Origin: Flavihumibacter cheonanensis
GTDB lineage: Bacteria > Bacteroidota > Bacteroidia > Chitinophagales > Chitinophagaceae
NCBI RefSeq assembly: GCF_022352215.1
Contig: NZ_JAKRWF010000001.1
Coordinates: 1,550,001-1,614,000, forward strand
Reading direction: 5' to 3'
Length of the DNA: 64,000 nt
Part shown: positions 34,540 to 43,996 of the stretch, piece after piece
Position numbering within the stretch: the first letter of the stretch is position 1
Layout of the letters: each line of letters starts with the position of its first letter
Notes under the pieces: model-generated
What the model was told of the DNA's origin: nothing
Database searches by the model: none
Seen by the model: only the letters and a program-made list of their open reading frames with translations
Position numbers and translations under genes: made by a program

Positions 34540-35508
34540 AGGATGCAGGGCAGCGGTATGAATGTTTCTCCACACACGATTTAGTTCAGTATGTTCTTTA
34601 GCGCCGGCCAGCGACTGATATCCGTACAGATTCTGCACTAATACTAAGCCTAGGCGGGTAAGGTTTCTGGCTTCATTACAGGCAACACCAATAGCCGTCT
34701 GCCCGGGATGTATGCCTCGCTTCACCTGTTCCCAGTTTTCCCGACAGGCTTCAAAGAGCTCCATTCTCAATTGATTAAAGGGTTGCGTTGAAATCCTGGC
34801 CTGATGTTCTGCCAATTCAACAAAACGTTTAACCATTCCTGTTATATTGGCTGCGAGCGTATAGGCTGCCAGTAATTCAAAAGGTAATTTAAAAACCGGA
34901 TCCGGATGGGTTGCCCTTTCCGGATCAATATCAAAAGCTCTTCGTGCAGGAATCCATTGCGGAGCAACCCGAAAACCATTGCTAGCCGTAGCTTTCATTC
35001 CCATGGTTGACCAGTTTTTGACCAGCTCTACTTCTTTTGCATCCAGCAACATTGCAACAACTGTTCCATTCATAGTAAAATTGGCAGTCAGGTAAGTTGC
35101 CCTGGAAGCACCACTTGCATGCTGCCATTCTCCTTTTATCCAATAACCACCATCCAATGGAACCGTAACACCTCCGGCATGCCCACTACCTGTAATACAC
35201 AAGCCTTCCTGGATCAGTAAATCAGCCTGTAAGGTTTTATCCAGATAACCAAGAAACCAGTGTGCCCCACTGCAAAGCGTGATGGTCCAACCTAGTGAGC
35301 CATCTATCCATGCTAATTTTTCCAGAGCTTCCACTGCTTCCGGGAATTCCATGCCCATTCCTCTCAGGTCTGCCGGCAGATAGAGGTTCAGCCAGTTGGC
35401 TGTAATTACCTGATCCCATACAGCCTCCGGCAATTCTCCTCTCAATTCCGCTTCCCTGGCTGTATCCCGTACCAGCTTTATGAACTCAACACTCGTATCA
35501 ATATTCAT
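34519..35508 (-). CDS. acyl-CoA-dehydrogenase-like flavoprotein
   Basis: 329 residues, shorter than classical acyl-CoA dehydrogenases (~380). The N-terminal helical domain (NLYLPADLRGMGMEFPEAVEALEKLAWIDGSLGWTITL), a middle beta-domain (GGYWIKGEWQHASGASRATYLTANFTM, WSTMGMKATASNGF) and a C-terminal helical bundle are visible. It resembles the HsaA/DszC-like group of flavin-dependent monooxygenases more than true dehydrogenases, and the catalytic Glu of dehydrogenases is not evident. The substrate is unknown. It lies 2 nt after the alpha-2-macroglobulin gene, so it is probably in the same transcript. Confidence 0.75.
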   Translation of the reverse strand: MNIDTSVEFIKLVRDTAREAELRGELPEAVWDQVITANWLNLYLPADLRGMGMEFPEAVEALEKLAWIDGSLGWTITLCSGAHWFLGYLDKTLQADLLIQEGLCITGSGHAGGVTVPLDGGYWIKGEWQHASGASRATYLTANFTMNGTVVAMLLDAKEVELVKNWSTMGMKATASNGFRVAPQWIPARRAFDIDPERATHPDPVFKLPFELLAAYTLAANITGMVKRFVELAEHQARISTQPFNQLRMELFEACRENWEQVKRGIHPGQTAIGVACNEARNLTRLGLVLVQNLYGYQSLAGAKEHTELNRVWRNIHTAALHPLLRSIP

Positions 35509-35510
35509 TT

Positions 35511-38500
35511 TTACCGGCTTGTGATCACTATTTTCCCTGCACCATGATAGGAATGATAATCATTGTTATACATAGCATCTGCGCTTACTGGTCCCTGTTG
35601 AAATGTACCTGGAGAAACCGCACGCACCGTGTAATAATACACTTGCCGGTTATTAGTAGCATCCACAAACAGATGCAGCCGGTCATCGCGTATATCCATT
35701 GCTGTTGGAGTACCTGCATCTTTTATCCAGTCCATACCAGGAATATCTTTTATCCTTGGATTTTCAATTTCAAATCCGGCAGGAAGCAAATCCGTAATAA
35801 CTACATTATCAATAGCACCTGCATACGCTTTTTCAAGGGTTAGCTGAACCACAACGAGGTCGTTCTGCCGAAAATTTCTGCCTGCAATCGGTTTCCCGTT
35901 CCGGTCAAAGAAAGCTCTCCGGATTTTGAGGTATTGGTCCTCCTGCTTATAGGATCCGCTTGCACTGATCCCTTCCGCTTCCCACCAGTAATAAACGGGT
36001 CCACCGTTTGAACTGATCTGTACTGGCCCATTACCGATTGAAGCAGCTTCAACCGTCAGCAGTTTATCTTTCAGCGTGGCAATCGTTTTACCATTGATCT
36101 GAATCGTTGCGGTTGCTGTAGTAGTGGCCTGTCGGGCTGCAAGTTTCCCCAGAGCCAGCATACCAAACGATGCTTCCTGGGTGCTGAACCAATTTAATTC
36201 TTTAAAACGCTTTGCTACATTTTTAGCCATGCCCGCCACCTGTGGATGATCCGGCTGCACTTCAATTAATACATTGAGCGCAATTGCTTCATCCCGAAGG
36301 GGAGAATAAAAACTACCACCTGTAACAGCTACAGATTGCTCTCCTGAAAAGGAGGAGGGTAATAATTCAGCAAACCGATTGCGATCCCCCGCCAATGCAA
36401 AAGCGGCAGACAACAGGTATTTGCTATCCAGGCTCAGCTGATCGGGTTTTGATTTGTAATAATTCATCACTGATATATTTGCCTTACCACCCAGCGCAAG
36501 TACGTATAAGCTGTAAGCCACTTCTTTAGGAGCTATCTTCTTCTGCTGGTTGTCATTGTAATAGTAAGTAATGGTATTTCTAACACTCAGGCGTTGATTG
36601 ATGTAATTCAGAAGCGTTTCCAACAGGGAACGATCCACTTCAAATCCGGCTTTTCTTGCTTCAATCAAAAAATGAGCCGCATAAATACTGGTCCACCATT
36701 GCTCGGTGCGGTCATTGTCCCAAAGCGTTACGGCGCCATTGTACAATTGCCGCATTTTAATTTTACGAATCGCTTCCAATACATTCGCTGCTGCCGCCTT
36801 GCGCGATGCATCTCCTTTTTGTAGTAATTCACTAAACTCTCCAAAATACAATTGTGGAAAGGCCGCTGAAATACTCTGTTCTGTACACCCATATGGATAG
36901 TTAACCAACCTTTCCAGTATATTTCCCAATTCCAGCACCGGAGAACGACTCACTACCAGTTTTTTCCGTTCCGATGTGGGCATAAAATCAGGATCTCCAA
37001 TGTTCAGGTTCACTGAACCATTTGCCTTTACAACTCCTGACCCGGTTCTTTTCTGCAAGGTAGAAGCAGGTCGAACTGTAATATCTACTTCTTCTGAATA
37101 AATCGCCCCTCCTGCTTTCACATCAATTTTCACCTGTCCGTTGCCGATAGACGGGTTTGCTGCCGCTGTAAATACAAGCCGTTGTTCTGAGTTGGCATCA
37201 ATCGTAACTGGTTGTTCTGCAGCTCCGTAGGCTGTTATTGAGCCGCTGACTTTGATAGTGGCAGTGCCCGTCATTGATTTGGCAGTTGTATTACTAAGCG
37301 TTACAGGTATTTCAATACTATCACCCGGACTCATAAACCTTGGCAAAGCAGTACTAATGACAACCGGATCCGCAATTTTCATCGTTTTTTCAGCTGAACC
37401 GAACCGGTTGCCTGCGTGCGCCACTGCCATCAACCGAACCTCCCCCGAAAAGGCAGGTATCTCAACATTGAACGAAGCTTCTCCATCACTACCAGTACTT
37501 ACCAATCCGCTCCAGTACGATAAAATCTTTACCCGTTTATTCGGCATGGGATTCACCCGCTGGTCCATTCTGAGCTCACCATCCCCACCCGTACTGCTTC
37601 GTGTCGTTTTCAATTCCGGAAACAGTAGCGGATACATATCAAATGCATTTACACCAAGGGATCTGTCAGCATAAAAATATCCGTATGGATCCGGGGTTTT
37701 GTAATCTGTAACCTGCAGCACGCCATTATCCACCGCAGCCAAAGTAACCATCGAACCTGGCACTGCTTTTACCCGTACCTGCTGGGTTTTCTTAGACCGG
37801 CTCGAGACTTCAGCCAGGATTTCTACCGGAATAGAACGGCGTTTATCCCTTACCGTTAATCCTTTAAATCCATGAGCAACTGTCAGTGGAAGATCACTTA
37901 CCGTATGTGCTTTTATGAGGGTTGCTGTGACGTATACATTCGGCAAATGAGCTTCGCTGATTGGCAAGGTAAGTGTAGCGCTTCGCTTCTCCACATTCAG
38001 GTATTGGTAGCTCAGTACTTTGTCATGCTCCATTGTAACCAGCAAACGACCGCTGAACGGTGTTTTAAAAAGAAGCTTTACTTCCTCTCCCGGGTTGTAT
38101 ACTTCCTTATCGGTTTCAATGTCAATATTCCCATCCGTATTTACTTCGAAAGAGGTATAATCACCACCCCAACTTCCATAACTATAAAAAGTTCTGCTCA
38201 CATAGGTGGTACTACCAGGAAGGCTTAAACGAAGTTCATAATTACCCGGAGACCTGGGTATAAAACTATAGGACGAGTTCTCTCCGGAAATGGTTACCGT
38301 GCTGCTGGCCAGGATCTTTTCCTCCTTCTGGCTTTCATACCGGAAATAGGATCCACTTTTGCTTAATACGGTCCTGTATTCATGTTTGATTACTTCCACA
38401 GTTGCTTTCTGATTTGTTACTACCTGCTCAGCCTTATTCAAGGCAATCAGGGGAAACTTCACGGCCTGGTTCAAAGGAAAATAATCATATCCATTGTCAC

Positions 38501-40907
38501 CAATTCCAAGGAAAGCGTCCTGCGTACTGATATCCGCCTGCACCATCCTGCTTACTGGCCGGCCGGTTTCATCAAACACAGTAGTAAAGAATTTCGCCTG
38601 CAATAATCCGATCATCTTATACAAAGCAGGAACCGTATAAGAAATACGGGCTTGGCCCTCCGCATCGGTTTGCCCCTCTTCCAGTTTTTTATCAAAGAAG
38701 CTTTGCTGGTTGGTGAGGGAAAACTGGTAGCTACTGTATTTCTTCGGTGAGAAAAGGACTTGCTTTACCTGGATTTCGGTTTCATAATTCCGGTTGGCAG
38801 CAGGCGGACCAAAAAAATTCTGTGCCTCCAAAAACAGCGTGGCTGTTTCACCGGGCTTGAGCTCTTTTTTATCCAGTGTGGTTTGTACTTTGATACGATC
38901 TGGCACAAATTCTTCTACCTGGATGGGCAGACTGTTCAGCAGTACATCATTCCCACTGTACAATTCAAGGATATAGGTGCCTGTTATAGCCGCAACAGGG
39001 ATATCAATACTTCCATCCGTACTGCCTTCTTTATTCAGCGTTTTTCGGAAGTTTCTCATCTCTTTACCAGTAGGGAACAATACTTTTCCCTTAATCGGAA
39101 GATCAGCAACCGGATTCCAGTTATAGTCACGTACGATGGCAGCAAAATGCACCTGTTCACCCGGACGATAAATTCCCCGCTCTGTATAAACAAATGCATC
39201 AAGTCCGGTTGCATTCAACCGTTTCCCACCTACATCAAAACGGGATGTATTCACACGGGTATTGCCAAAGAGCAGATAGTTGAAGTCAGTAGCGGTTTTG
39301 GCAATAATCATAGCCGGACGAAAACCAGCCTGTTCCTTTCTGGCATAACTGATTTCTGCAACCCCTTCTGAATTGGTGGTCCCCATACCCAACACCTGGT
39401 TATTGGCCCCATAAGCCACGAGGTTCACACCGGTGAGGGCTGTTGCGGACGTAATGGAATTGGCAAAGACAAAAATCTTCTCCTGTCCTTCTTTCACAAT
39501 CAACCCAATATCTGAAAGTGAAATCATACGATTGTCACTCACCCAGTAATCATCCATCGACCGAACCTTAATATGATAGGCACCTTTGAGTTCCGGCAGA
39601 CGGTCCTCCAGGTTAAATTCAAGTAATTGGGAACTGCCAACACGCGGCAACGAACGGGTATCGATCTCTTTTTCAAAGATCACATCGCCGAGGGTAAAAT
39701 CGCCTTCTCCCTCATAATAATATTCATCATAATCAGTTACGCCATTTGATTCTTTGGGATAATAGCCATAGCGATTCGCTGCAAGCAGATTGGATTCATA
39801 AATTTTTGAAACAACCAGTTTCACCTTTGCCACATTCACTATTTTGATCTCGATATTGCGCGCTCCTTCCGCTGATAAATAACTGGCTTTGCCGTTCATA
39901 AAACGAATGGATGGCTCCAGTTCTCCAAAAGCAATTGACTCGATTTGTTCTTCTTTTAATTGCCCGCCCAATACCCCTTTCAGTCCTTTTTTAATTTCCA
40001 GTTGATATGATTTTTCGGAGTCGAATTTATCACTCATGATCATAAACCCATCTTCCATGGGTTGCACCTGAAAAGCAACCGCGGGATCCAGGGTGATAAA
40101 GTTTTTTATCCCCGCTTCGACCACCTGCTGGCTGGTTCGCACCAATATGCGGCCGGTAGTTCCGTCGTGTTCGGGTTGCACGCCATTGATGGTAAGCACA
40201 AATGGGGAGGCCAGCACCACCGGCTGTTTAACTGCTTCTTTCAATCCCTGTTTCCCTCCATCCGGGGCAAGTCCCTTCTCCAGTACAAGGTCCAGAGAAA
40301 GGTCCTTATCTTCTGCTTTTAGTCCTTGCAGACGCAGGGTCATTTTGGAATCTATACCCACCGTCAGCAATGAATAAGGTATAGCTGTTTCTCCTTTTAA
40401 TATGCGAAGTTGTTCTTTCAGCCGGGAAGGATCCAGTTTATAATTAAAGTAAAGATCCAGTTGCGGAACCGGATTCGTACTGCCTTCTTCCGTCAACACC
40501 CAGGAAGCATTTATTTCATCCAGGTTGAGTAGCGGTGTACTGAATTGAAGTTTATCGCCGTTTTCTATCTGATTAAATGCAGATCCATTCAAAATAGCGG
40601 AGGTAAGTCGCGCGGTATAATTTGTTGCCGGCAGCAAAGGAGCTGCGGGAGAAAAGACCAGCAGATTGGATTGTTCCCACCGGAATTTGCCCCGAATTGC
40701 CGGTTCAAACTGCACATACTCCGTAGAATCCCATCGATTCAGCAAACTGTCAGAAACGATGGGATGATTGAACCGGAATACCAGGTTCTGCAAGGGCATC
40801 ACTTCTTTTTCAGCATTGGTATATTCAAGCACTACTGCTTTTCGGTTACAGGCCAGGAAGGAGAAAAACAGGATAAGGTAAAAGGAGATTCGTTTCAGGG
40901 AAAACAT
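35511..40907 (-). CDS. bacterial alpha-2-macroglobulin family lipoprotein
   Basis: 1798 residues. The lipoprotein signal SFLACN (Cys20) is followed by repeated MG-type beta-domains. The bait and central region includes GIYRPGEQVHFAAIVRDYN (MG2 start). The thioester-type motif CTEQ lies at residues 1341-1344 in LVNYPYGCTEQSISAAFPQL, then the alpha/alpha toroid TED domain and a C-terminal receptor-like domain (NVVITDLLPAGFEIENPR). Bacterial alpha-2-macroglobulins trap attacking proteases covalently in the periplasm. The kept Cys and Gln imply a working thioester. The gene is divergent from pbpC with 90 nt between starts; co-occurrence of these two genes across bacteria is well documented, with PBP1C proposed to repair the wall. 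Confidence 0.95.
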   Translation of the reverse strand: MFSLKRISFYLILFFSFLACNRKAVVLEYTNAEKEVMPLQNLVFRFNHPIVSDSLLNRWDSTEYVQFEPAIRGKFRWEQSNLLVFSPAAPLLPATNYTARLTSAILNGSAFNQIENGDKLQFSTPLLNLDEINASWVLTEEGSTNPVPQLDLYFNYKLDPSRLKEQLRILKGETAIPYSLLTVGIDSKMTLRLQGLKAEDKDLSLDLVLEKGLAPDGGKQGLKEAVKQPVVLASPFVLTINGVQPEHDGTTGRILVRTSQQVVEAGIKNFITLDPAVAFQVQPMEDGFMIMSDKFDSEKSYQLEIKKGLKGVLGGQLKEEQIESIAFGELEPSIRFMNGKASYLSAEGARNIEIKIVNVAKVKLVVSKIYESNLLAANRYGYYPKESNGVTDYDEYYYEGEGDFTLGDVIFEKEIDTRSLPRVGSSQLLEFNLEDRLPELKGAYHIKVRSMDDYWVSDNRMISLSDIGLIVKEGQEKIFVFANSITSATALTGVNLVAYGANNQVLGMGTTNSEGVAEISYARKEQAGFRPAMIIAKTATDFNYLLFGNTRVNTSRFDVGGKRLNATGLDAFVYTERGIYRPGEQVHFAAIVRDYNWNPVADLPIKGKVLFPTGKEMRNFRKTLNKEGSTDGSIDIPVAAITGTYILELYSGNDVLLNSLPIQVEEFVPDRIKVQTTLDKKELKPGETATLFLEAQNFFGPPAANRNYETEIQVKQVLFSPKKYSSYQFSLTNQQSFFDKKLEEGQTDAEGQARISYTVPALYKMIGLLQAKFFTTVFDETGRPVSRMVQADISTQDAFLGIGDNGYDYFPLNQAVKFPLIALNKAEQVVTNQKATVEVIKHEYRTVLSKSGSYFRYESQKEEKILASSTVTISGENSSYSFIPRSPGNYELRLSLPGSTTYVSRTFYSYGSWGGDYTSFEVNTDGNIDIETDKEVYNPGEEVKLLFKTPFSGRLLVTMEHDKVLSYQYLNVEKRSATLTLPISEAHLPNVYVTATLIKAHTVSDLPLTVAHGFKGLTVRDKRRSIPVEILAEVSSRSKKTQQVRVKAVPGSMVTLAAVDNGVLQVTDYKTPDPYGYFYADRSLGVNAFDMYPLLFPELKTTRSSTGGDGELRMDQRVNPMPNKRVKILSYWSGLVSTGSDGEASFNVEIPAFSGEVRLMAVAHAGNRFGSAEKTMKIADPVVISTALPRFMSPGDSIEIPVTLSNTTAKSMTGTATIKVSGSITAYGAAEQPVTIDANSEQRLVFTAAANPSIGNGQVKIDVKAGGAIYSEEVDITVRPASTLQKRTGSGVVKANGSVNLNIGDPDFMPTSERKKLVVSRSPVLELGNILERLVNYPYGCTEQSISAAFPQLYFGEFSELLQKGDASRKAAAANVLEAIRKIKMRQLYNGAVTLWDNDRTEQWWTSIYAAHFLIEARKAGFEVDRSLLETLLNYINQRLSVRNTITYYYNDNQQKKIAPKEVAYSLYVLALGGKANISVMNYYKSKPDQLSLDSKYLLSAAFALAGDRNRFAELLPSSFSGEQSVAVTGGSFYSPLRDEAIALNVLIEVQPDHPQVAGMAKNVAKRFKELNWFSTQEASFGMLALGKLAARQATTTATATIQINGKTIATLKDKLLTVEAASIGNGPVQISSNGGPVYYWWEAEGISASGSYKQEDQYLKIRRAFFDRNGKPIAGRNFRQNDLVVVQLTLEKAYAGAIDNVVITDLLPAGFEIENPRIKDIPGMDWIKDAGTPTAMDIRDDRLHLFVDATNNRQVYYYTVRAVSPGTFQQGPVSADAMYNNDYHSYHGAGKIVITSR

Positions 40908-40997
40908 AGTAGGTTGGAATTGTTACCAAATGTATTCACTAGTTTAACGAAATCAAAATATCGGAAACCAGTAAGTTTGTTAAAGCAATCAAGTACC

Positions 40998-43298
40998 TTG
41001 AAGTTTTCCAATCGAATCAAAAAAACTGTCCTCCTCCTACTGGGAGCGGGAATGTTCTTTTTGCTTTTGCAATTGTTGTTCCCCCTTCCTGATGAACCGG
41101 AATGGTCACCAATTATTAAAGACAACAAAGGCAGGGTGGTGCATGCATTTTTAACCTCCGATCAGAAATGGCGGATGAAAACAGAGCTTATTGAAATCTC
41201 ACCTTTACTGCAAAAAGCCATCCTTGAAAAAGAAGATCGCTGGTTTTACTATCATCCCGGAGTAAATCCGGTTGCCGTTATTAGAGCAGGCTGGAATAAT
41301 CTCATCAAAGGCAAAAGAACTTCCGGCGCTTCCACCATTACGATGCAGGTAGCAAGGGCCCTGGAACCTGGCAGGAGAACCTGGTGGAAGAAGATAACTG
41401 AAAGTTTTCGTGCCCTGCAGATAGAGATTCGTTACAGTAAAAAAGAAATACTACAACTCTACCTGAACCTTGTGCCTTATGGGGGTAACATCGAAGGCGT
41501 AAAATCTGCATCGGTCCTGTATTTTGAGAAAAATCCTGATCATTTATCCCTGGCAGAAATCATGGCCCTTTCAGTGATCCCGAACCGTCCCAATTCCCTG
41601 GTTATGGGCAAACACAATGATCGAATTGTAACAGAACGCAACCGATGGCTGCAACAATTCCGGCAAAACGGCATCTTCCCTGAAAACGATATCCGGGACG
41701 CCATCGAAGAACCACTTACTGCTTACCGGCATTCGGCACCGCGATTCATCCCACATCTTTCATACAAATTACGCAACTCAGGCGCCAGCACCATTCCAAC
41801 CGCCATCGATTTAAACACTCAATTACAAGTGGAGAAACTGGTGGCTGATTATATCCGGCCCCTTCGGTATCAATCCATTCGCAATGCTGCTGTTATTGTA
41901 GTGGAAAACGCCAGTGGAATAGTCATAAGTTACCTGGGATCTGCAGATTTTAATGATGTTGCAGATGGCGGACAGGTAAACGGCGCGGCTGCTATCCGCC
42001 AGCCAGGCAGTACCTTAAAACCGCTGGTATATGGGTTGGCGATTGATGCCGGACTCCTAACACCTAAGACCATGTTGTCTGATGTAGCCACTAACTATGA
42101 AGGATATGCGCCCGAAAATTTTGACCGTCAGTTCAATGGAGCAGTAAGCATGGAATACGCCCTGGATCACAGCCTCAATATTCCGGCGGTTCGCACACTG
42201 GCTTCGCTGGGCAAGGACAAACTGATTGAAGCCCTTTCCGGTATTGGCTTTCAGCAGATCAAAAAAGACCGGGGAAAACTGGGATTATCCATGGTGCTGG
42301 GCGGTTGCGGAACCAGCCTGGAAGAGTTAACCTCCCTGTTCAGTAGCTTTGCACGGGGAGGTATTTATCGTCCTCTCCAATTTACCAGCATCGACACCAA
42401 TCAATTCCAGCAAACTGTATTATCTACTGCTTCGGCCTACATGATCAACCAGGTTTTAAGCAAGGTAAACCGGCCTGATTTTCCGTTGAGCTGGCAGAGC
42501 ACAGAGAAAATGCCTAAAATTGCCTGGAAGACCGGCACCTCCTATGGACGTCGGGATGCCTGGAGCATCGGTTATAACCAGCGTTATACAATTGGGGTTT
42601 GGGTGGGCAATTTTTCAGGTGAATCCGCAGCATCCCTCAGTGGGGCAGAAACTGCTACCCCCCTGTTATTCCGGCTCTTTAACATCATTGATTATGATTC
42701 CGACCAGGATTGGTTTACACAGCCCGCTGATTGTGACATACGAAAAGTCTGCGCTACGAGTGGACTACCAACAGGAGAATACTGCGAATCACAGATCACA
42801 GATTATTTTATTCCATTGGTGTCTGGCAACAAAACCTGCGAACACAGCAGGGAAATTCCCATTCGTTCGGATGGCATCTATTCCTATTGTATGCAATGCC
42901 TCCCCGTTGCCGGATATAAAAAAGAACGGTACCCGCTATATGAACCGGCATTGTTGCGTTGGATGGATGAACGCAAAATTACCTTTAAAAAAATCCCTCC
43001 GCATAACCCCGACTGTGAGCAGGTATTTCGGGAGGGAGCGCCTGCGATTCTTTCTCCACGCAATGGCAGTGAGTACTTATTGGAAAAAAGCAACCCGGAA
43101 CCGCTTTTGCTGCAGTGCCAGGCTGCTTCGGATGTACTACGGGTTCACTGGTATATCAATGATCGTTATTTTAAATCAGCCGGCGTGAAGGAAAGAGTAT
43201 TCTTTCAGCCTGTAGCCGGACCTGTAAAAATTTCCTGTACAGATGACAAGGGCCGCAACCGGGATATCCGGATCCAGGTGCAATACTGGGGAAACTGA
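40998..43298 (+). CDS. pbpC: penicillin-binding protein 1C
   Basis: About 766 residues from a TTG at 40998, which is in frame and gives MKFSNRIKKTVLLLLGAG followed by the membrane anchor. The frame is open much further upstream, but that part overlaps the alpha-2-macroglobulin gene and has no PBP homology; no ATG is available at the right place. The GT51 domain has EKEDRWFYYHPG and GASTITMQVAR, the transpeptidase has RQPGSTLKPL and KTGTSYGRRDAW, and the C-terminal ~90 residues form the BiPBP_C domain. The length is close to E. coli PbpC (770). Peptidoglycan polymerisation is the expected role. Confidence 0.93.
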   Translation: MKFSNRIKKTVLLLLGAGMFFLLLQLLFPLPDEPEWSPIIKDNKGRVVHAFLTSDQKWRMKTELIEISPLLQKAILEKEDRWFYYHPGVNPVAVIRAGWNNLIKGKRTSGASTITMQVARALEPGRRTWWKKITESFRALQIEIRYSKKEILQLYLNLVPYGGNIEGVKSASVLYFEKNPDHLSLAEIMALSVIPNRPNSLVMGKHNDRIVTERNRWLQQFRQNGIFPENDIRDAIEEPLTAYRHSAPRFIPHLSYKLRNSGASTIPTAIDLNTQLQVEKLVADYIRPLRYQSIRNAAVIVVENASGIVISYLGSADFNDVADGGQVNGAAAIRQPGSTLKPLVYGLAIDAGLLTPKTMLSDVATNYEGYAPENFDRQFNGAVSMEYALDHSLNIPAVRTLASLGKDKLIEALSGIGFQQIKKDRGKLGLSMVLGGCGTSLEELTSLFSSFARGGIYRPLQFTSIDTNQFQQTVLSTASAYMINQVLSKVNRPDFPLSWQSTEKMPKIAWKTGTSYGRRDAWSIGYNQRYTIGVWVGNFSGESAASLSGAETATPLLFRLFNIIDYDSDQDWFTQPADCDIRKVCATSGLPTGEYCESQITDYFIPLVSGNKTCEHSREIPIRSDGIYSYCMQCLPVAGYKKERYPLYEPALLRWMDERKITFKKIPPHNPDCEQVFREGAPAILSPRNGSEYLLEKSNPEPLLLQCQAASDVLRVHWYINDRYFKSAGVKERVFFQPVAGPVKISCTDDKGRNRDIRIQVQYWGN

Positions 43299-43304
43299 CC
43301 CAAT

Positions 43305-43931
43305 TTAAAATCTGCCAAACTTTAAGGTGATATTTGCCGATATCCCACTCAGGTCTTCATCACTCAGGCCTTTACTGTTGGAACCAAAAGCACGGCGGTA
43401 AGAAACACCCGGACTGAAACGCATCCAGTTCGTAAGATTTAACTCAACTTGTGCGCCGGGTTCCATCAGGAAAAAAAAGTTTGGATTACGGCTGTCATAG
43501 TCTTCCCAATGGTCGTAATCGCCACGGTCGTATTGCAGTATGAAGCCGGCACCGGTAATTAGGTTGACAGTGAAATGAACTTTTTTGGTAGAACCGACCA
43601 CATATTCTGTCATCAAACCGAATTGTCCGTATTGATAGGTCATTCGTTCTCCGTCCCAGATCTTATTGGCATCCGGTACAGCGATTCGGTTGGTCGTTGC
43701 TCCACCTGCAACACCAATCAGAAAAGAGCGATTGATATACCAGCCACCATACACTTCATTGATATTGGCAAACTGTCCATTGATTCGGGTAAACTTATTG
43801 GTGATCGCACCATATCCGCCGGATTTGCGAATGCCATTGGATTTAAAAATGGTTTGGTTTTGCTGTGCCTGAAGTGACAGGTTTCCGAGGGTGAGCAACG
43901 CCATTGCCACCAGCATTGATTTGATCGTCAT
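43305..43931 (-). CDS. outer-membrane beta-barrel-like protein, unknown function
   Basis: About 208 residues from the ATG at 43931, which starts a clean signal peptide (TIKSMLVAMALLTLGNLSLQAQ). An ATG nine codons upstream adds a non-hydrophobic extension and is less likely. The mature part has alternating aromatic-rich strands (YGGWYINRSFLIGVAGGA, MTYQYGQFGLMTEYVV, VHFTVNLITGAGFILQYD) and ends in ITLKFGRF, with a terminal Phe typical of outer-membrane barrels. No family name can be given. It lies downstream of uxaC on the same strand, 65 nt away, and converges with pbpC. Confidence 0.75.
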   Translation of the reverse strand: MTIKSMLVAMALLTLGNLSLQAQQNQTIFKSNGIRKSGGYGAITNKFTRINGQFANINEVYGGWYINRSFLIGVAGGATTNRIAVPDANKIWDGERMTYQYGQFGLMTEYVVGSTKKVHFTVNLITGAGFILQYDRGDYDHWEDYDSRNPNFFFLMEPGAQVELNLTNWMRFSPGVSYRRAFGSNSKGLSDEDLSGISANITLKFGRF

Positions 43932-43996
43932 GATTCTTGCTATTTGAGAATCCGACAACGAATAATACCCTTACCCCTATTCCGGTGCCAAAAAAA

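Noticed and set aside
40545-40997. Upstream extension of the pbpC reading frame
   Set aside because: It lies opposite the first 363 nt of the alpha-2-macroglobulin gene, lacks PBP homology and has no suitable ATG; it is an open frame by chance.
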